Shown in pieces: positions 1 to 8,869 of a stretch of 64,000 bases of DNA. Source of the DNA: Dokdonia sp. (GTDB lineage: Bacteria > Bacteroidota > Bacteroidia > Flavobacteriales > Flavobacteriaceae); contig JAHDIF010000004.1 in the NCBI GenBank assembly GCA_020630915.1, forward strand, positions 1 to 64,000. Direction: 5' to 3'. The notes beneath the pieces were generated by a model that worked only from the letters and a program-made list of their open reading frames with translations, made no database searches and was not told the DNA's origin. Position 1 is the stretch's first letter. Every line of letters begins with the position of its first letter. A program made the position numbers and the translations under genes.

Positions 1-55
1 GGTGATGGGTGATGGGTGATGGGTGATGGGTGATGGGTGATGGGTGATGGGTGAT
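1..55. repeat. 7-bp tandem repeat at window edge
   Basis: Seven complete copies and six bases of an eighth of the unit GGTGATG run from the first base. The array probably continues left of the window. The unit is not a multiple of three and no ORF crosses it, so this looks like an intergenic simple repeat. Confidence 0.95.
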
Positions 56-202
56 AATGTAAATATTATACTTTAAACAATCAGTTTGTTCTCTTCTCTC
101 TAATTTCGTGTCTCGTGTCTCTTCTTTGTACTTCGTAGTTCCTACCTCGTACTTATCTAATCCCTAAATTTATGTACATTAGAACTTACAAATTCAATCC
201 AT
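56..202. other. intergenic, pyrimidine-rich low-complexity stretch
   Basis: After the tandem repeat comes an AT-rich stretch, then a pyrimidine-rich run at about 88-165 with short repeats such as TCTCGTG and variants of TACTTCGTA. It resembles the low-complexity stretch at about 25850-25998. I see no gene or clear promoter in it. Confidence 0.5.
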
Positions 203-1180
203 ATGAGTGATCCCGCTTTCGCGAAAGCGAATGTTTCCCCAAAAAAAATAGTTGTAGGCTTCTATAACCTAGAGAACCTTTTTGACACTAAAGACGATCC
301 AAGCAAATTAGATGATGATTTTACTCCAACAGGGTTCAAACAATGGAATGAAAAGCGCTATACAAAAAAGCTTAAGAAGTTAGGGAAAGTGATTTCTAAA
401 ATAGGCAAAAAGGAAACGGGCGACCCTCCTGCCCTTCTTGCCGTTGCCGAAATAGAAAACGCCAGTGTACTAGAAGATCTTATCAAAGTGAAAGCCCTTG
501 TAGAGCACGATTATGGCGTAGTACACTTTGACTCACCAGATGAGCGTGGTATTGATGTAGGACTTATATACAGAAAAGACTGTTTTACGGTGAGTACCGC
601 TGTAACGAAAACCGTTTGGCTAGAGACAGAAACAGGAGAAAGAGACTATACACGTGACATCTTGCACGTAACTGGTAATCTTATGGGCACAAAAATTCAT
701 TTGCTCATAAATCACTGGCCTTCTCGTCGCAAAGGAGCCAATGAAACTGCCCACAAACGAATTAAAGCTGCACAAGAAAACAGAAAAATAATTGAGTCTT
801 TACGTGAGAAAGAACCAGATGCACGAATTATGATTCTTGGGGACTTTAATGATGGGCCCTATGATGTGAGTGTAAAAGATCACCTGGTGCAAAAAGACCT
901 ATACAACCCAATGGTGTTTCTCAACACCAAGTATGAGGGAAGTTTGAACCATAATTTTGAGTGGTATCTCTTTGACCAGATTATTTTATCTACCAATTTT
1001 ATGCGTATCCACCAGAACAATTTTAAGTACTTATATTCTAACATTTACAATGAGAAATACCTTACAGAATTTAGAGGGAAATTTAAAGGAAACCCCTTTC
1101 GTACCTATGCGGGCAAACGCTATCTAGGGGGTTATAGTGATCATTTTCCTGTATACATTACTTTTAAGATACATAGTTAA
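203..1180 (+). CDS. endonuclease/exonuclease/phosphatase family protein (no signal peptide)
   Basis: A 325-residue protein of the EEP (DNase I-like, Mg-dependent) superfamily. Visible motifs are FYNLENLFDT (residues 20-29), catalytic-type AEIEN (82-86), NHWPSRR near 171, GDFND near 214 and the terminal GYSDHFPVYI with its SDH motif. It closely resembles the EEP protein at 13267-14313, so the two are paralogues. Unlike that one it has no signal peptide: the N-terminus reads MSDPAFAKANVSPKK, where PAFAKA is encoded by the palindrome at 215-228. The ATG at 203 is the only sensible start. Family members cleave nucleic acid or other phosphodiesters; the substrate cannot be read from sequence. A hairpin overlaps the stop codon. 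No co-directional partner lies close, so it is probably monocistronic. Confidence 0.9.
   Translation: MSDPAFAKANVSPKKIVVGFYNLENLFDTKDDPSKLDDDFTPTGFKQWNEKRYTKKLKKLGKVISKIGKKETGDPPALLAVAEIENASVLEDLIKVKALVEHDYGVVHFDSPDERGIDVGLIYRKDCFTVSTAVTKTVWLETETGERDYTRDILHVTGNLMGTKIHLLINHWPSRRKGANETAHKRIKAAQENRKIIESLREKEPDARIMILGDFNDGPYDVSVKDHLVQKDLYNPMVFLNTKYEGSLNHNFEWYLFDQIILSTNFMRIHQNNFKYLYSNIYNEKYLTEFRGKFKGNPFRTYAGKRYLGGYSDHFPVYITFKIHS
215..228. repeat. palindrome GCTTTCGCGAAAGC, copy 1
   Basis: Perfect copy, extended to CGCTTTCGCGAAAGCG. It is intragenic, read as AFAKA at the N-terminus of the EEP protein. Confidence 0.95.
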
Positions 1181-1200
1181 CATTGTAAATGTTAATTTTT
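1176..1200 (+). terminator. AT-rich hairpin plus T6, overlapping the EEP stop codon
   Basis: TTAACATT, a 3-base loop and AATGTTAA are followed directly by six T. The left arm contains the TAA stop at 1178-1180. The stem is weak because it is AT-only apart from one C-G pair, but the position is right. Confidence 0.5.
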
Positions 1201-1410
1201 TGCCAATCATCGGGTTTTTGAGGTATTATGTCTAAAACTTGATAGCATCCTTTGCAAACTTCTTTTTTTGTGTCAAATTCGTAAGATGGCATAAAACTAC
1301 TTCTACCAACCAAAAACTATATACAAAACCTATCCTAGGTCGATCTAGTTGTTGTCATTGAACTAATAAGTATCGAAGTGTGCTTATTAACCGCCTAATT
1401 CATTTACATT

Positions 1411-4400
1411 ATGACAGCTACACATAGCCCAATTAAAAAAATTGCCATTGTCTTATTATGGCTTATTCCTACACTCTCTTTTGCACAGATAACAGTTGAT
1501 ACGAGTATTACGACAGAGCAACTTGTTCAGGACGTACTTATTAACGGTACTTGTGCGGAAACATCCAATTTTTCTTCATTTACTGGAACTGCGGTTGGTA
1601 TTAATGGTATAGCAGCCTTTGATGCTAGTGGTACAAATTTTCCCTTTTCTGGAGGAGTAGTGCTTACCTCAGGAGATGTTAATACGGTACCCGGACCAAA
1701 CACAAATACAGCTGGTGGCGGCGGGTGGCCAGGAGATGCAGATCTTGAGGCTTTTACAGGGGCAACTGCAACAAATGACGCTTCTTGGATACAATTTGAT
1801 TTTGTCCCGCTTACAGAGCAATTAAGTTTTGATTTTATCATGGCTTCAGAAGAATACAATCAGAATTTTGAATGTACCTTTTCGGACGCATTTGCATTTA
1901 TACTCACTGATCAAACTACAGGAGTCTCGGAGAACCTAGCAGTTCTTCCTGGAACTACCACTCCTATCCAAGTTACTAACATAAGGCCTGAAGTTGTAGG
2001 TCAATGTGGCGCCGTGAACGAAGAGTTCTTTGGGCAATATAATTTTGCGCCTTTTAATGACGCAAACACCTCTCCTACCAATATGAATGGACAGACGGTG
2101 GAGCTCACAGCTACTTCTACTGTGGTTATCGGAAATACCTATACTATCAAATTAGTAGTAGCCGATTCTCAGGACACCGCCTTTAATATGGCAGTTTTTA
2201 TTGAAGCAGGTAGTTTTAACATTGGCTCTACTGATCTTGGTGAAAATCTATTGATTGCCTCTGGAAACGCTCCTTGTGAAGGAGATACCGTAACACTAGA
2301 TGCTACAGATCCAGATGCCACTTCGTATACGTGGTTTTTTAATGACGTTTTGATTGCTAGTGAAACAAACCCTACTCTAGACGTAACGGTAGCTGGAGAA
2401 TATGGTGTAGAAGTCACACTTGTAGATCTTGAAGATTGTGTGGTTAGAGATGATATCATTGTCGAATTTATAAATGGTGATGCTGTCAACCTTGGTGATG
2501 ATTTAGATGTTTGTGAGGGAGAGACAGAAACCCTATCTGTTGGACCATTTGGAGGAGATACCACCTACGTGTGGTTACTTGACGGAATGGAAATTGCAGG
2601 AGAGACAAATCCTACATTAGATGTTACAGCTGCTGGAAATTATACCGTGCAAGTAACATTCCCTGCGGGTTGTACATTCTCAGATGACGCGATGGCGACC
2701 ATTGTTCCTACTCCTACTCTAGATCTTGGAGAAGATCTTAATAGTTGTTTTGATGAGCCTGTCACTTTAGATGGAACTCCGGATAATGTGGATCCCGCGA
2801 TGGCAACCTATCAATGGTTCCTAGACGGATTTGCCATTGGTGGGGCGACAAATGTCACTTTTGACGCTACCCAAGCGGGTGTGTATACGGTAGAAGTAAC
2901 TCTTGGAGACTGTACTGGGTCTGATTCCTTAACCATAAACCAAGCAAATCCTGATGGCACAAGCTGTATTGCAAATGATCTTTGCTTTGATGCAGAGACT
3001 GTAGCTTGTGGAGATGTGATTACAGGAAGTACAGAGGGTGCGACTACAAACGATGCTCCTGGAACGTGTGGTACTACTGGAGGAGCTCCTGGAGTATGGT
3101 ATAGCTTTATAGGTACTGGAAATATAATAGAATTAGGATTATGTAATTCTAACTACGACACAAAACTTCAAGTTTTTGAAGGGGCTTGTGATGCTCTTGT
3201 TTGTGTAGATGGAAACGACGACTCCTGCGGATTACAATCTGAAGTGACCTTCTTATCTACCCCAGGTACAGAATATTTTATATATGTTTTTGGATTTGGA
3301 TCTTCCCAAGGAGATTATGAACTAACAGTAAACTGCGTTTGTGATCTTAGTGTAGATGCTGGACCCGATCAAGTGTTATGTCCAGGGGGCGACCCATTTG
3401 TACTTGAGGCTATCATTTCGGGAGAAACAGCAGCTAACCCTGTTTATGAATGGAGTACAGGTGAGACAACCAGTACGATAACGGTTTCTATGCCTGGGAC
3501 CTATACTGTTGAAGTAACTACCGATGGGGATTGTATTGCAACAGACGAAGTTATTATTGAAATGGGTAGTCCTGATGATCCAGAATGTAATATTCCTGAT
3601 GGGGATACTTGTGAAATAATAGATGCAGGTCCCGACCAAGAAGTTTCTTGTGACGATCCTTGTGTAGACTTAACAGCAGCCTTTTTTGGAATCCCTAATA
3701 TTACGAACACACTTCCTACCACAGAAACTAGTTCTTATACAGTAGGTATGGTAGATTGTCCGTTACCTCCAGTAGAAGGTGGAGATCCTACAAATATAAC
3801 AACTGATGATATTTGGAGTGGGGTTATAAATATTCCTTTTACTTTTTCATATTTTAATACTGATTATACGAGCCTAGTTGTGGGTGCAAACGGACAAATT
3901 TCATTTAACACCACCTTAGCTAATAATGCAAATGGATGGAGCTTTGAGCCTGATGAATTACTTCCATTTAATGACGAGGCAGCGGAGCCTGGCTTTGCAG
4001 AGTTTCCATTTAACACAATTTACGGAGCGTATCACGATATTAATCCTGGAACAAATGGAGACCCAAGCGCCATTAACTATTTTGTTTCTGGAACGGCCCC
4101 ATTTAGGACATTTGTTTTAAGTTTTAATGGAGTACCTCAATTTTCTTGTAGTGACTTGCTTACGACACAGCAAATCATTTTATATGAGACATTTAACGTA
4201 ATAGATGTCAATATTATTAACAAGCCAGTTTGCAGCACTTGGAATGATGGTCTTGCAGTTATAGGGCTCATGGGTAATAATTTGACTGAGTTTAGCGTTC
4301 CTCCTGGAAGAAATACTGGGGCTTGGGAAGCCTCAGATGAATCTTGGAGATTCTTGCCTGATGGTGAAACTACAGATCCAACTGTTGTATTTGAATGGAC

Positions 4401-5556
4401 AGACGAAGATGGAAATGTAATTAGCACAAACCCTACAGTGAATGTATGCCCTACGGAAGACACTGTTTATACAGCGACCATAAGCGTTTTAGATGATGCA
4501 GGCAATGTAATAGGCGGTGCTTCAGATACAGTAACAGTAACTGTAAATAGCACAGATGACTTTTCTGTAGATCTAGGTGAAGACCAATTATTCTGTGATG
4601 AAGACTCTTATGAAATTCAGGCAACATTAGAAGGGGACAATATTGCAAATGCTTCTATACTTTGGAGTACGGGAGAAACAACAGAAAGTATCACTGTTAC
4701 AGAAACTGGCACTTACGATATAGAAGTTACTTTAGACGGGTGTATAAGAACAGGAAGTGTATTTATCCAGCTAGGTCAAACTCCAATTTTTGATTTAGGG
4801 AGTGATTTGGCTGTTTGTTTTGACGTACCTACTATTTTAGATGCCTCACCAACAAATGTAGATCCTTCTTTAGCTACATACAGATGGTTTCAAGATGGTG
4901 TTGAACTTGCCGATGTAACAGCTACTCTGGAAGTGTTAGAATTAGGAACTTACGAGGTAATTGTAGAATTTGAAGACTGTGCAGCCTCTGATTCTATAGT
5001 AGTGAGTCAAGGAAGCATTGCTGTGAGTTTACAAGATGGTTTCCAAACCTGTCCAGATGAAACACAAACACTGGTTGCCACAACAGATGGGAATAATGTC
5101 ACATATGAATGGTCCTTAAATGGCACTATTATTTCTGGAGCTACCTCCTCTACACTGGACATCACGCTACCTCCTAACACTTTAGGTGAGCAATTATACC
5201 AAGTGCGCATCACTCAAGGTATTTGTGAAGGTTTTGCAACAGTTCCTGTTACCTTATACGATGTAGATAACTGTACCATAACACAAGGAATCTCTCCTTC
5301 TAATCTAGATGGTCTTAATGACACATTAGATCTCACATTCTTGGCTGATAGAACTGGTATAGAAAACCTTCAAATATTTAATAGACACGGACGTCTTGTT
5401 TTTGAACAAAGCAACTATATTGATCAATGGAGGGGACAAACTAATGAGGATGTTGATCTTCCAACTGGAACCTATTTCTATGTAATTAACTTTAGTGGAG
5501 AAGACCCTGAATACGGACGACAGTCTACAGGATGGATTTACTTAAATCAAGAATAA
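1411..5556 (+). CDS. T9SS type B sorting domain protein with choice-of-anchor L domain (large surface protein)
   Basis: A 1381-residue secreted protein. A signal peptide (about 1-26, ending in LSFAQ) is followed by a choice-of-anchor L domain (about 30-275, including IMASEEYNQNF). Then come several Ig/PKD-like modules of about 80 residues that repeat the pattern LGxDLxxC...TLD...WxxDG...GxYxVxVT. The C-terminal domain, about 75 residues (ISPSNLDGLNDT, IFNRHGRLVFE, LPTGTYFYVI), is of the gliding-motility/CHU_C type B class, which routes proteins to the cell surface through the type IX system. It is the first gene of an operon with a PorP/SprF protein (44-nt gap) and an OmpA-family protein; that trio typically belongs with SprB-like adhesins. 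Likely a surface adhesin or matrix protein; its ligand is unknown. It is Cys-rich for a flavobacterial adhesin. Confidence 0.92.
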   Translation: MTATHSPIKKIAIVLLWLIPTLSFAQITVDTSITTEQLVQDVLINGTCAETSNFSSFTGTAVGINGIAAFDASGTNFPFSGGVVLTSGDVNTVPGPNTNTAGGGGWPGDADLEAFTGATATNDASWIQFDFVPLTEQLSFDFIMASEEYNQNFECTFSDAFAFILTDQTTGVSENLAVLPGTTTPIQVTNIRPEVVGQCGAVNEEFFGQYNFAPFNDANTSPTNMNGQTVELTATSTVVIGNTYTIKLVVADSQDTAFNMAVFIEAGSFNIGSTDLGENLLIASGNAPCEGDTVTLDATDPDATSYTWFFNDVLIASETNPTLDVTVAGEYGVEVTLVDLEDCVVRDDIIVEFINGDAVNLGDDLDVCEGETETLSVGPFGGDTTYVWLLDGMEIAGETNPTLDVTAAGNYTVQVTFPAGCTFSDDAMATIVPTPTLDLGEDLNSCFDEPVTLDGTPDNVDPAMATYQWFLDGFAIGGATNVTFDATQAGVYTVEVTLGDCTGSDSLTINQANPDGTSCIANDLCFDAETVACGDVITGSTEGATTNDAPGTCGTTGGAPGVWYSFIGTGNIIELGLCNSNYDTKLQVFEGACDALVCVDGNDDSCGLQSEVTFLSTPGTEYFIYVFGFGSSQGDYELTVNCVCDLSVDAGPDQVLCPGGDPFVLEAIISGETAANPVYEWSTGETTSTITVSMPGTYTVEVTTDGDCIATDEVIIEMGSPDDPECNIPDGDTCEIIDAGPDQEVSCDDPCVDLTAAFFGIPNITNTLPTTETSSYTVGMVDCPLPPVEGGDPTNITTDDIWSGVINIPFTFSYFNTDYTSLVVGANGQISFNTTLANNANGWSFEPDELLPFNDEAAEPGFAEFPFNTIYGAYHDINPGTNGDPSAINYFVSGTAPFRTFVLSFNGVPQFSCSDLLTTQQIILYETFNVIDVNIINKPVCSTWNDGLAVIGLMGNNLTEFSVPPGRNTGAWEASDESWRFLPDGETTDPTVVFEWTDEDGNVISTNPTVNVCPTEDTVYTATISVLDDAGNVIGGASDTVTVTVNSTDDFSVDLGEDQLFCDEDSYEIQATLEGDNIANASILWSTGETTESITVTETGTYDIEVTLDGCIRTGSVFIQLGQTPIFDLGSDLAVCFDVPTILDASPTNVDPSLATYRWFQDGVELADVTATLEVLELGTYEVIVEFEDCAASDSIVVSQGSIAVSLQDGFQTCPDETQTLVATTDGNNVTYEWSLNGTIISGATSSTLDITLPPNTLGEQLYQVRITQGICEGFATVPVTLYDVDNCTITQGISPSNLDGLNDTLDLTFLADRTGIENLQIFNRHGRLVFEQSNYIDQWRGQTNEDVDLPTGTYFYVINFSGEDPEYGRQSTGWIYLNQE

Positions 5557-5600
5557 TCAATTCACTAAAGAGAAACTACTAACATAACAACCCAATTATA

Positions 5601-6515
5601 ATGAAAAGACTTGTTGTATTAACTTTTATTTGCTGTTTGCTTTGGGTAGATCAAGCCGAAGCCCAGCAAGACCCTCAGTACACCCAATATATGTATAATA
5701 TGAATGTGGTAAACCCAGCCTATGCGGGTCTTAAAGAAGGGCTGGCACTCAACCTATTATATAGAAACCAATGGTCTGCTCTTGACGGTGCTCCAGAAAC
5801 ATTTACACTGGCGGCACATACTCCTGTAGGCGAGAAAACTGGCTTAGGGCTCTCCATTATCCGAGATGAGTTAGGTCCAGTTCAAGAAACAAATGCATAT
5901 GCAGATTTTTCTTATACCATCTCAATAAGCAATAAATTTCAACTAGCCCTTGGGGTTAAGGCTGGAGCCACCTTTCATGACATAGGTCTCACAGGCCTGG
6001 AATTGCAAGATGAAGGAGATCCGTTTTTTGCTCAGAATGTAAATAGGACAAATCCCAATATAGGTACAGGTGCTTTTCTTTATAGTGACAACTTTTATGT
6101 AGGTGTCTCCGTACCTAACCTTTTAAACTCGGTACATCTCGATGAGAATGGCGTACGTTTTGGATCTGAAACCAATCATTACTTTGTAACTTCAGGATAT
6201 GTTTTTGAGCCTACAGAAAATCTTAAGTTAAAGCCTTCTGTTATGGTAAAATCATCTTTTGAGGCACCTACTTCTTTTGACGTGAATATGAATGCGCTCT
6301 TTCTAGAGAAATTTGAACTTGGTGTTTCCTATAGACTTGATGATTCTTTTAGCGGCCTTGTGGGATTCCAAGCCACTCCAGATTTTAGAATAGGCTATGC
6401 ATACGATGCAGTAACTTCTGAGATTAATAATGTGGCCCCAGCATCGCACGAGATTATTCTTACTTACAATTTAATATTTAACAAACGCGTACTTCGTTCA
6501 CCGAGATACTTCTAA
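5601..6515 (+). CDS. PorP/SprF family type IX secretion membrane protein
   Basis: A 304-residue outer-membrane protein. The signal peptide (1-21, ending AEAQ) is followed by the family hallmark QDPQYTQYMYNMNVVNPAYAG and a string of alternating beta-strand segments ending in LTYNLIFNKR. Proteins of this family are typically encoded just downstream of a type B surface protein; SprF in Flavobacterium johnsoniae is needed to export SprB. I infer the same chaperone or anchor role here for the 1381-residue protein upstream. It sits 44 nt after that gene and 18 nt before the OmpA-family gene, so one transcript is likely. Confidence 0.93.
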   Translation: MKRLVVLTFICCLLWVDQAEAQQDPQYTQYMYNMNVVNPAYAGLKEGLALNLLYRNQWSALDGAPETFTLAAHTPVGEKTGLGLSIIRDELGPVQETNAYADFSYTISISNKFQLALGVKAGATFHDIGLTGLELQDEGDPFFAQNVNRTNPNIGTGAFLYSDNFYVGVSVPNLLNSVHLDENGVRFGSETNHYFVTSGYVFEPTENLKLKPSVMVKSSFEAPTSFDVNMNALFLEKFELGVSYRLDDSFSGLVGFQATPDFRIGYAYDAVTSEINNVAPASHEIILTYNLIFNKRVLRSPRYF

Positions 6516-6533
6516 AATAAAACTAACTATACG

Positions 6534-8423
6534 ATGAAGAAGTTTTACCCATACATCTTGCTTTTTGGACTTTTTAGTACTGCAGCAAGCGCACAAAACA
6601 AGGACACTAAAAAAGCAGATAAACTTTTCGAAAATCTTGCTTATACAGATGCTATAAAAGCCTATACATCTCTCATTGAAAAAGGCAAAGCAGATACGTA
6701 CGTCTACACGCAACTTGCCAAAGGATACGCCTTTCTCAATGACACGAAACAAGCAGAATCTTTTTACAAAAGAGCCACCAAAGGAAAGAAAGTAGACCCT
6801 GAAGTAATTTACAACTATGCAGAAGTGTTAAAATCTAATGGTAAGGCAAGTGATTACACCTCTTGGATGCAAAAATTTTCACAAGCAAAACCTAATGATC
6901 CTAGAGCTAAAGCTTTTAAAGAAAATCCAGATTACCTAAGTGAACTTCTGTCTATGGAGCCAGCTTTTACAGTAGACAACGCAAAGGCACTCAATTCAAA
7001 ATTTGCAGATTTTGGCGCCTTTATAAAAGATAACCGTATCTATTTTGCTTCGGCAAGAAATACAAGTCGTAAAAATCACAATCTTAACGGCGAGCCATTT
7101 TTAGATATCTACTCCGCTACATTGGATGGGTCTTCAATGGGCGCTCCAGAAATTCTGGCTGGTGATGTAAATACTAAGTATCACGAAGGTACAGTTGCTA
7201 TTTCCCCAGATGGAAAGCGCATGTACTTTGACAGAAACGATTACTACAAAGGGGACTTAGATAAAAGTACTGCTGGAGTTAATCAGATTAATATGTACAC
7301 CGCAGAGAAAGTAGGAGCTAACTGGGAAAATATACAGTCTGTGCCTTTTAACGACGATAATTACTCTACGGGTCACCCAGCGTTAAGTCCTGATGGAAAA
7401 ATACTTTATTTCTCCAGTGATAAGCCTGGAGGCAAAGGAGGGTCAGACCTTTATATGGTAGCTGTAAAAGCAGATGGCTCTTTCGGTACGCCACAAGCAT
7501 TGTCAGGAGCTATTAATACTAGAGGAACAGAAGCATTTCCTTTTGTAGATAATAAAGGAACGCTTTACTTCTCAAGTGACGGACATCTTGGAATGGGCGG
7601 GTTGGATGCTTTTTCCGCTTTCGCGAAAGCGGGATCTTTCTCAACTCCAGAAAACCTAGGTCCAGGGGTAAATAGTGGGAGTGACGATTTTGCCATTTAT
7701 GTAAATCCTGATACGATGACAGGATATATATCTTCTAACCGTCAAGGTGGATCTGGTAGTGATGATATTTATATGCTAGGACAGGTACCTCCTTGTGATG
7801 TAGACGTTGCATTAACGGTAGAAGATGAAAGTGGAACAGGAATTAGTAATGCGCTCGTAGAGCTTGTAAATACTACAGAAGATACTACAGATTCTGACAC
7901 AGCAACCACTACTGGAAAATACCTATTCAGCTCAAAATGTAATAGAGCCTATACCGTAACGGTTAGTGCAGATGGGTATAAAACTAAAACACGTAATCTT
8001 ACTGTAGGAAAAGAAGGGTCTGACAATACAATTACGCTTGAAGCTATTGTGGAGGCGCCAGTAATTACTGAGACAGAGGTTATCTTAAACCCTATATATT
8101 TTGATTTTGACAAAGCCAACATCCGTCCAGATGCCGCGGCAGAGCTGGATCGCCTGGTGAATGTAATGAACACATACCCTACCATGGTCATTAGCGCAGA
8201 GAGTCATACAGATGTGCGTGGTCCCGAAAGTTATAATGAGCGTTTATCTCAACGCAGAGCAAACTCAATGAGTGATTATATCATAAGCAAAGGAATTGAT
8301 GCAAGTCGTATTTCCGGAGTAGGAAAAGGAGAATCAGAACCTGCTGTAACTTGTGGATCTAATTGTACAGAAGATGAACATCAACTTAACAGACGATGTG
8401 TATTTAAAATAGTGAGAAGATAA
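6534..8423 (+). CDS. OmpA family protein with TPR, PD40 and carboxypeptidase-regulatory domains
   Basis: A 629-residue protein. After a signal peptide (1-20, ending ASAQ) come TPR-like helices (about 25-125), WD40/PD40 beta-propeller repeats (about 145-415, with ISPDGKRMYF, LSPDGKILYFSS and DNKGTLYFSSDG), a carboxypeptidase-regulatory domain (about 425-505) and an OmpA/MotB peptidoglycan-binding domain (about 515-629, with YFDFDKANIRPDA and ESHTDVRGP). This is the architecture of the PorE-like partner encoded after PorP/SprF genes. It probably tethers the surface complex to peptidoglycan. A palindrome copy at 7617-7630 is translated as AFAKA inside the propeller, which indicates tolerance of the insertion. 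A strong terminator follows. Confidence 0.92.
   Translation: MKKFYPYILLFGLFSTAASAQNKDTKKADKLFENLAYTDAIKAYTSLIEKGKADTYVYTQLAKGYAFLNDTKQAESFYKRATKGKKVDPEVIYNYAEVLKSNGKASDYTSWMQKFSQAKPNDPRAKAFKENPDYLSELLSMEPAFTVDNAKALNSKFADFGAFIKDNRIYFASARNTSRKNHNLNGEPFLDIYSATLDGSSMGAPEILAGDVNTKYHEGTVAISPDGKRMYFDRNDYYKGDLDKSTAGVNQINMYTAEKVGANWENIQSVPFNDDNYSTGHPALSPDGKILYFSSDKPGGKGGSDLYMVAVKADGSFGTPQALSGAINTRGTEAFPFVDNKGTLYFSSDGHLGMGGLDAFSAFAKAGSFSTPENLGPGVNSGSDDFAIYVNPDTMTGYISSNRQGGSGSDDIYMLGQVPPCDVDVALTVEDESGTGISNALVELVNTTEDTTDSDTATTTGKYLFSSKCNRAYTVTVSADGYKTKTRNLTVGKEGSDNTITLEAIVEAPVITETEVILNPIYFDFDKANIRPDAAAELDRLVNVMNTYPTMVISAESHTDVRGPESYNERLSQRRANSMSDYIISKGIDASRISGVGKGESEPAVTCGSNCTEDEHQLNRRCVFKIVRR
7617..7630. 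repeat. palindrome GCTTTCGCGAAAGC, copy 2
   Basis: Perfect copy with C/G extension, read as AFAKA within the propeller of the OmpA-family protein. Confidence 0.95.
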
Positions 8424-8450
8424 ACTCCAACTAAAAATCAACCAAAAAAG

Positions 8451-8477
8451 AAGAGCCTCCTATTTAGGAGGCTTTTT
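8451..8477 (+). terminator. terminator of the T9SS surface operon
   Basis: AGCCTCCT and AGGAGGCT (8454-8461 and 8466-8473) form a perfect 8-bp stem with a 4-base loop. A-T pairs extend it and a T run follows. It lies 27 nt after the OmpA-family stop. Confidence 0.9.
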
Positions 8478-8804
8478 ATTTGAGGATCAAAACGAACTAG
8501 CTCCTCCTTATAATTATTAGAAAGTTTTAGGCCTTTTAAATATTTTGAAAGGCTTTTGTCTACTCAAATTTAATTAATACACATCCCTATTTAGAGCTTG
8601 TTAGGCAGATTAAAGTGACCCCTACTGCTTGATAAAATTGAAATATTCTCAATTATATCGCATAAAACTTCTAAAACTTAATAAGTCTCTTTATCATTAA
8701 CAAGAGTGCTAATTTTAAGTGCAACCATTTCCGATCTATACAACTTATAGGTTCTTACAAAAACTATTAATCTTTTTGTTAGCGCGGCAAAATAATTTTA
8801 AAAC
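8478..8804. other. intergenic region between convergent operons
   Basis: About 330 bases with no credible ORF. The only structure seen is a weak hairpin at 8531-8557 (GCCTTT and AAAGGC with an 11-base loop, then T4), perhaps a backup terminator for the plus-strand operon. Confidence 0.5.
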
Positions 8805-8839
8805 AAAAAAAATCCCGATACATATAACGTATCAGGATT
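8805..8839 (-). terminator. terminator of the DUF5689/TonB receptor operon
   Basis: AATCCCGATAC (8811-8821) and GTATCAGGATT (8829-8839) pair over 11 bp with one wobble. On the minus strand the stem is followed by a run of eight T. It lies 31 nt past the DUF5689 stop. Confidence 0.85.
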
Positions 8840-8869
8840 TGATTATTTATATAATACTTAATGCACTCT

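Noticed and set aside
1-55. Possible CRISPR-like or phase-variation array
   Set aside because: The unit is 7 bp without spacers, and no ORF or promoter adjoins it closely enough to support phase variation.
3376-3639. 87-codon minus-strand ORF inside the large T9SS protein gene
   Set aside because: It lies fully within a well-supported plus-strand gene, has low-complexity content and no family resemblance.
1411-5556. Internal repeats of the large surface protein as a DNA repeat array
   Set aside because: The modules are similar at protein level only; no long identical DNA repeats were seen.
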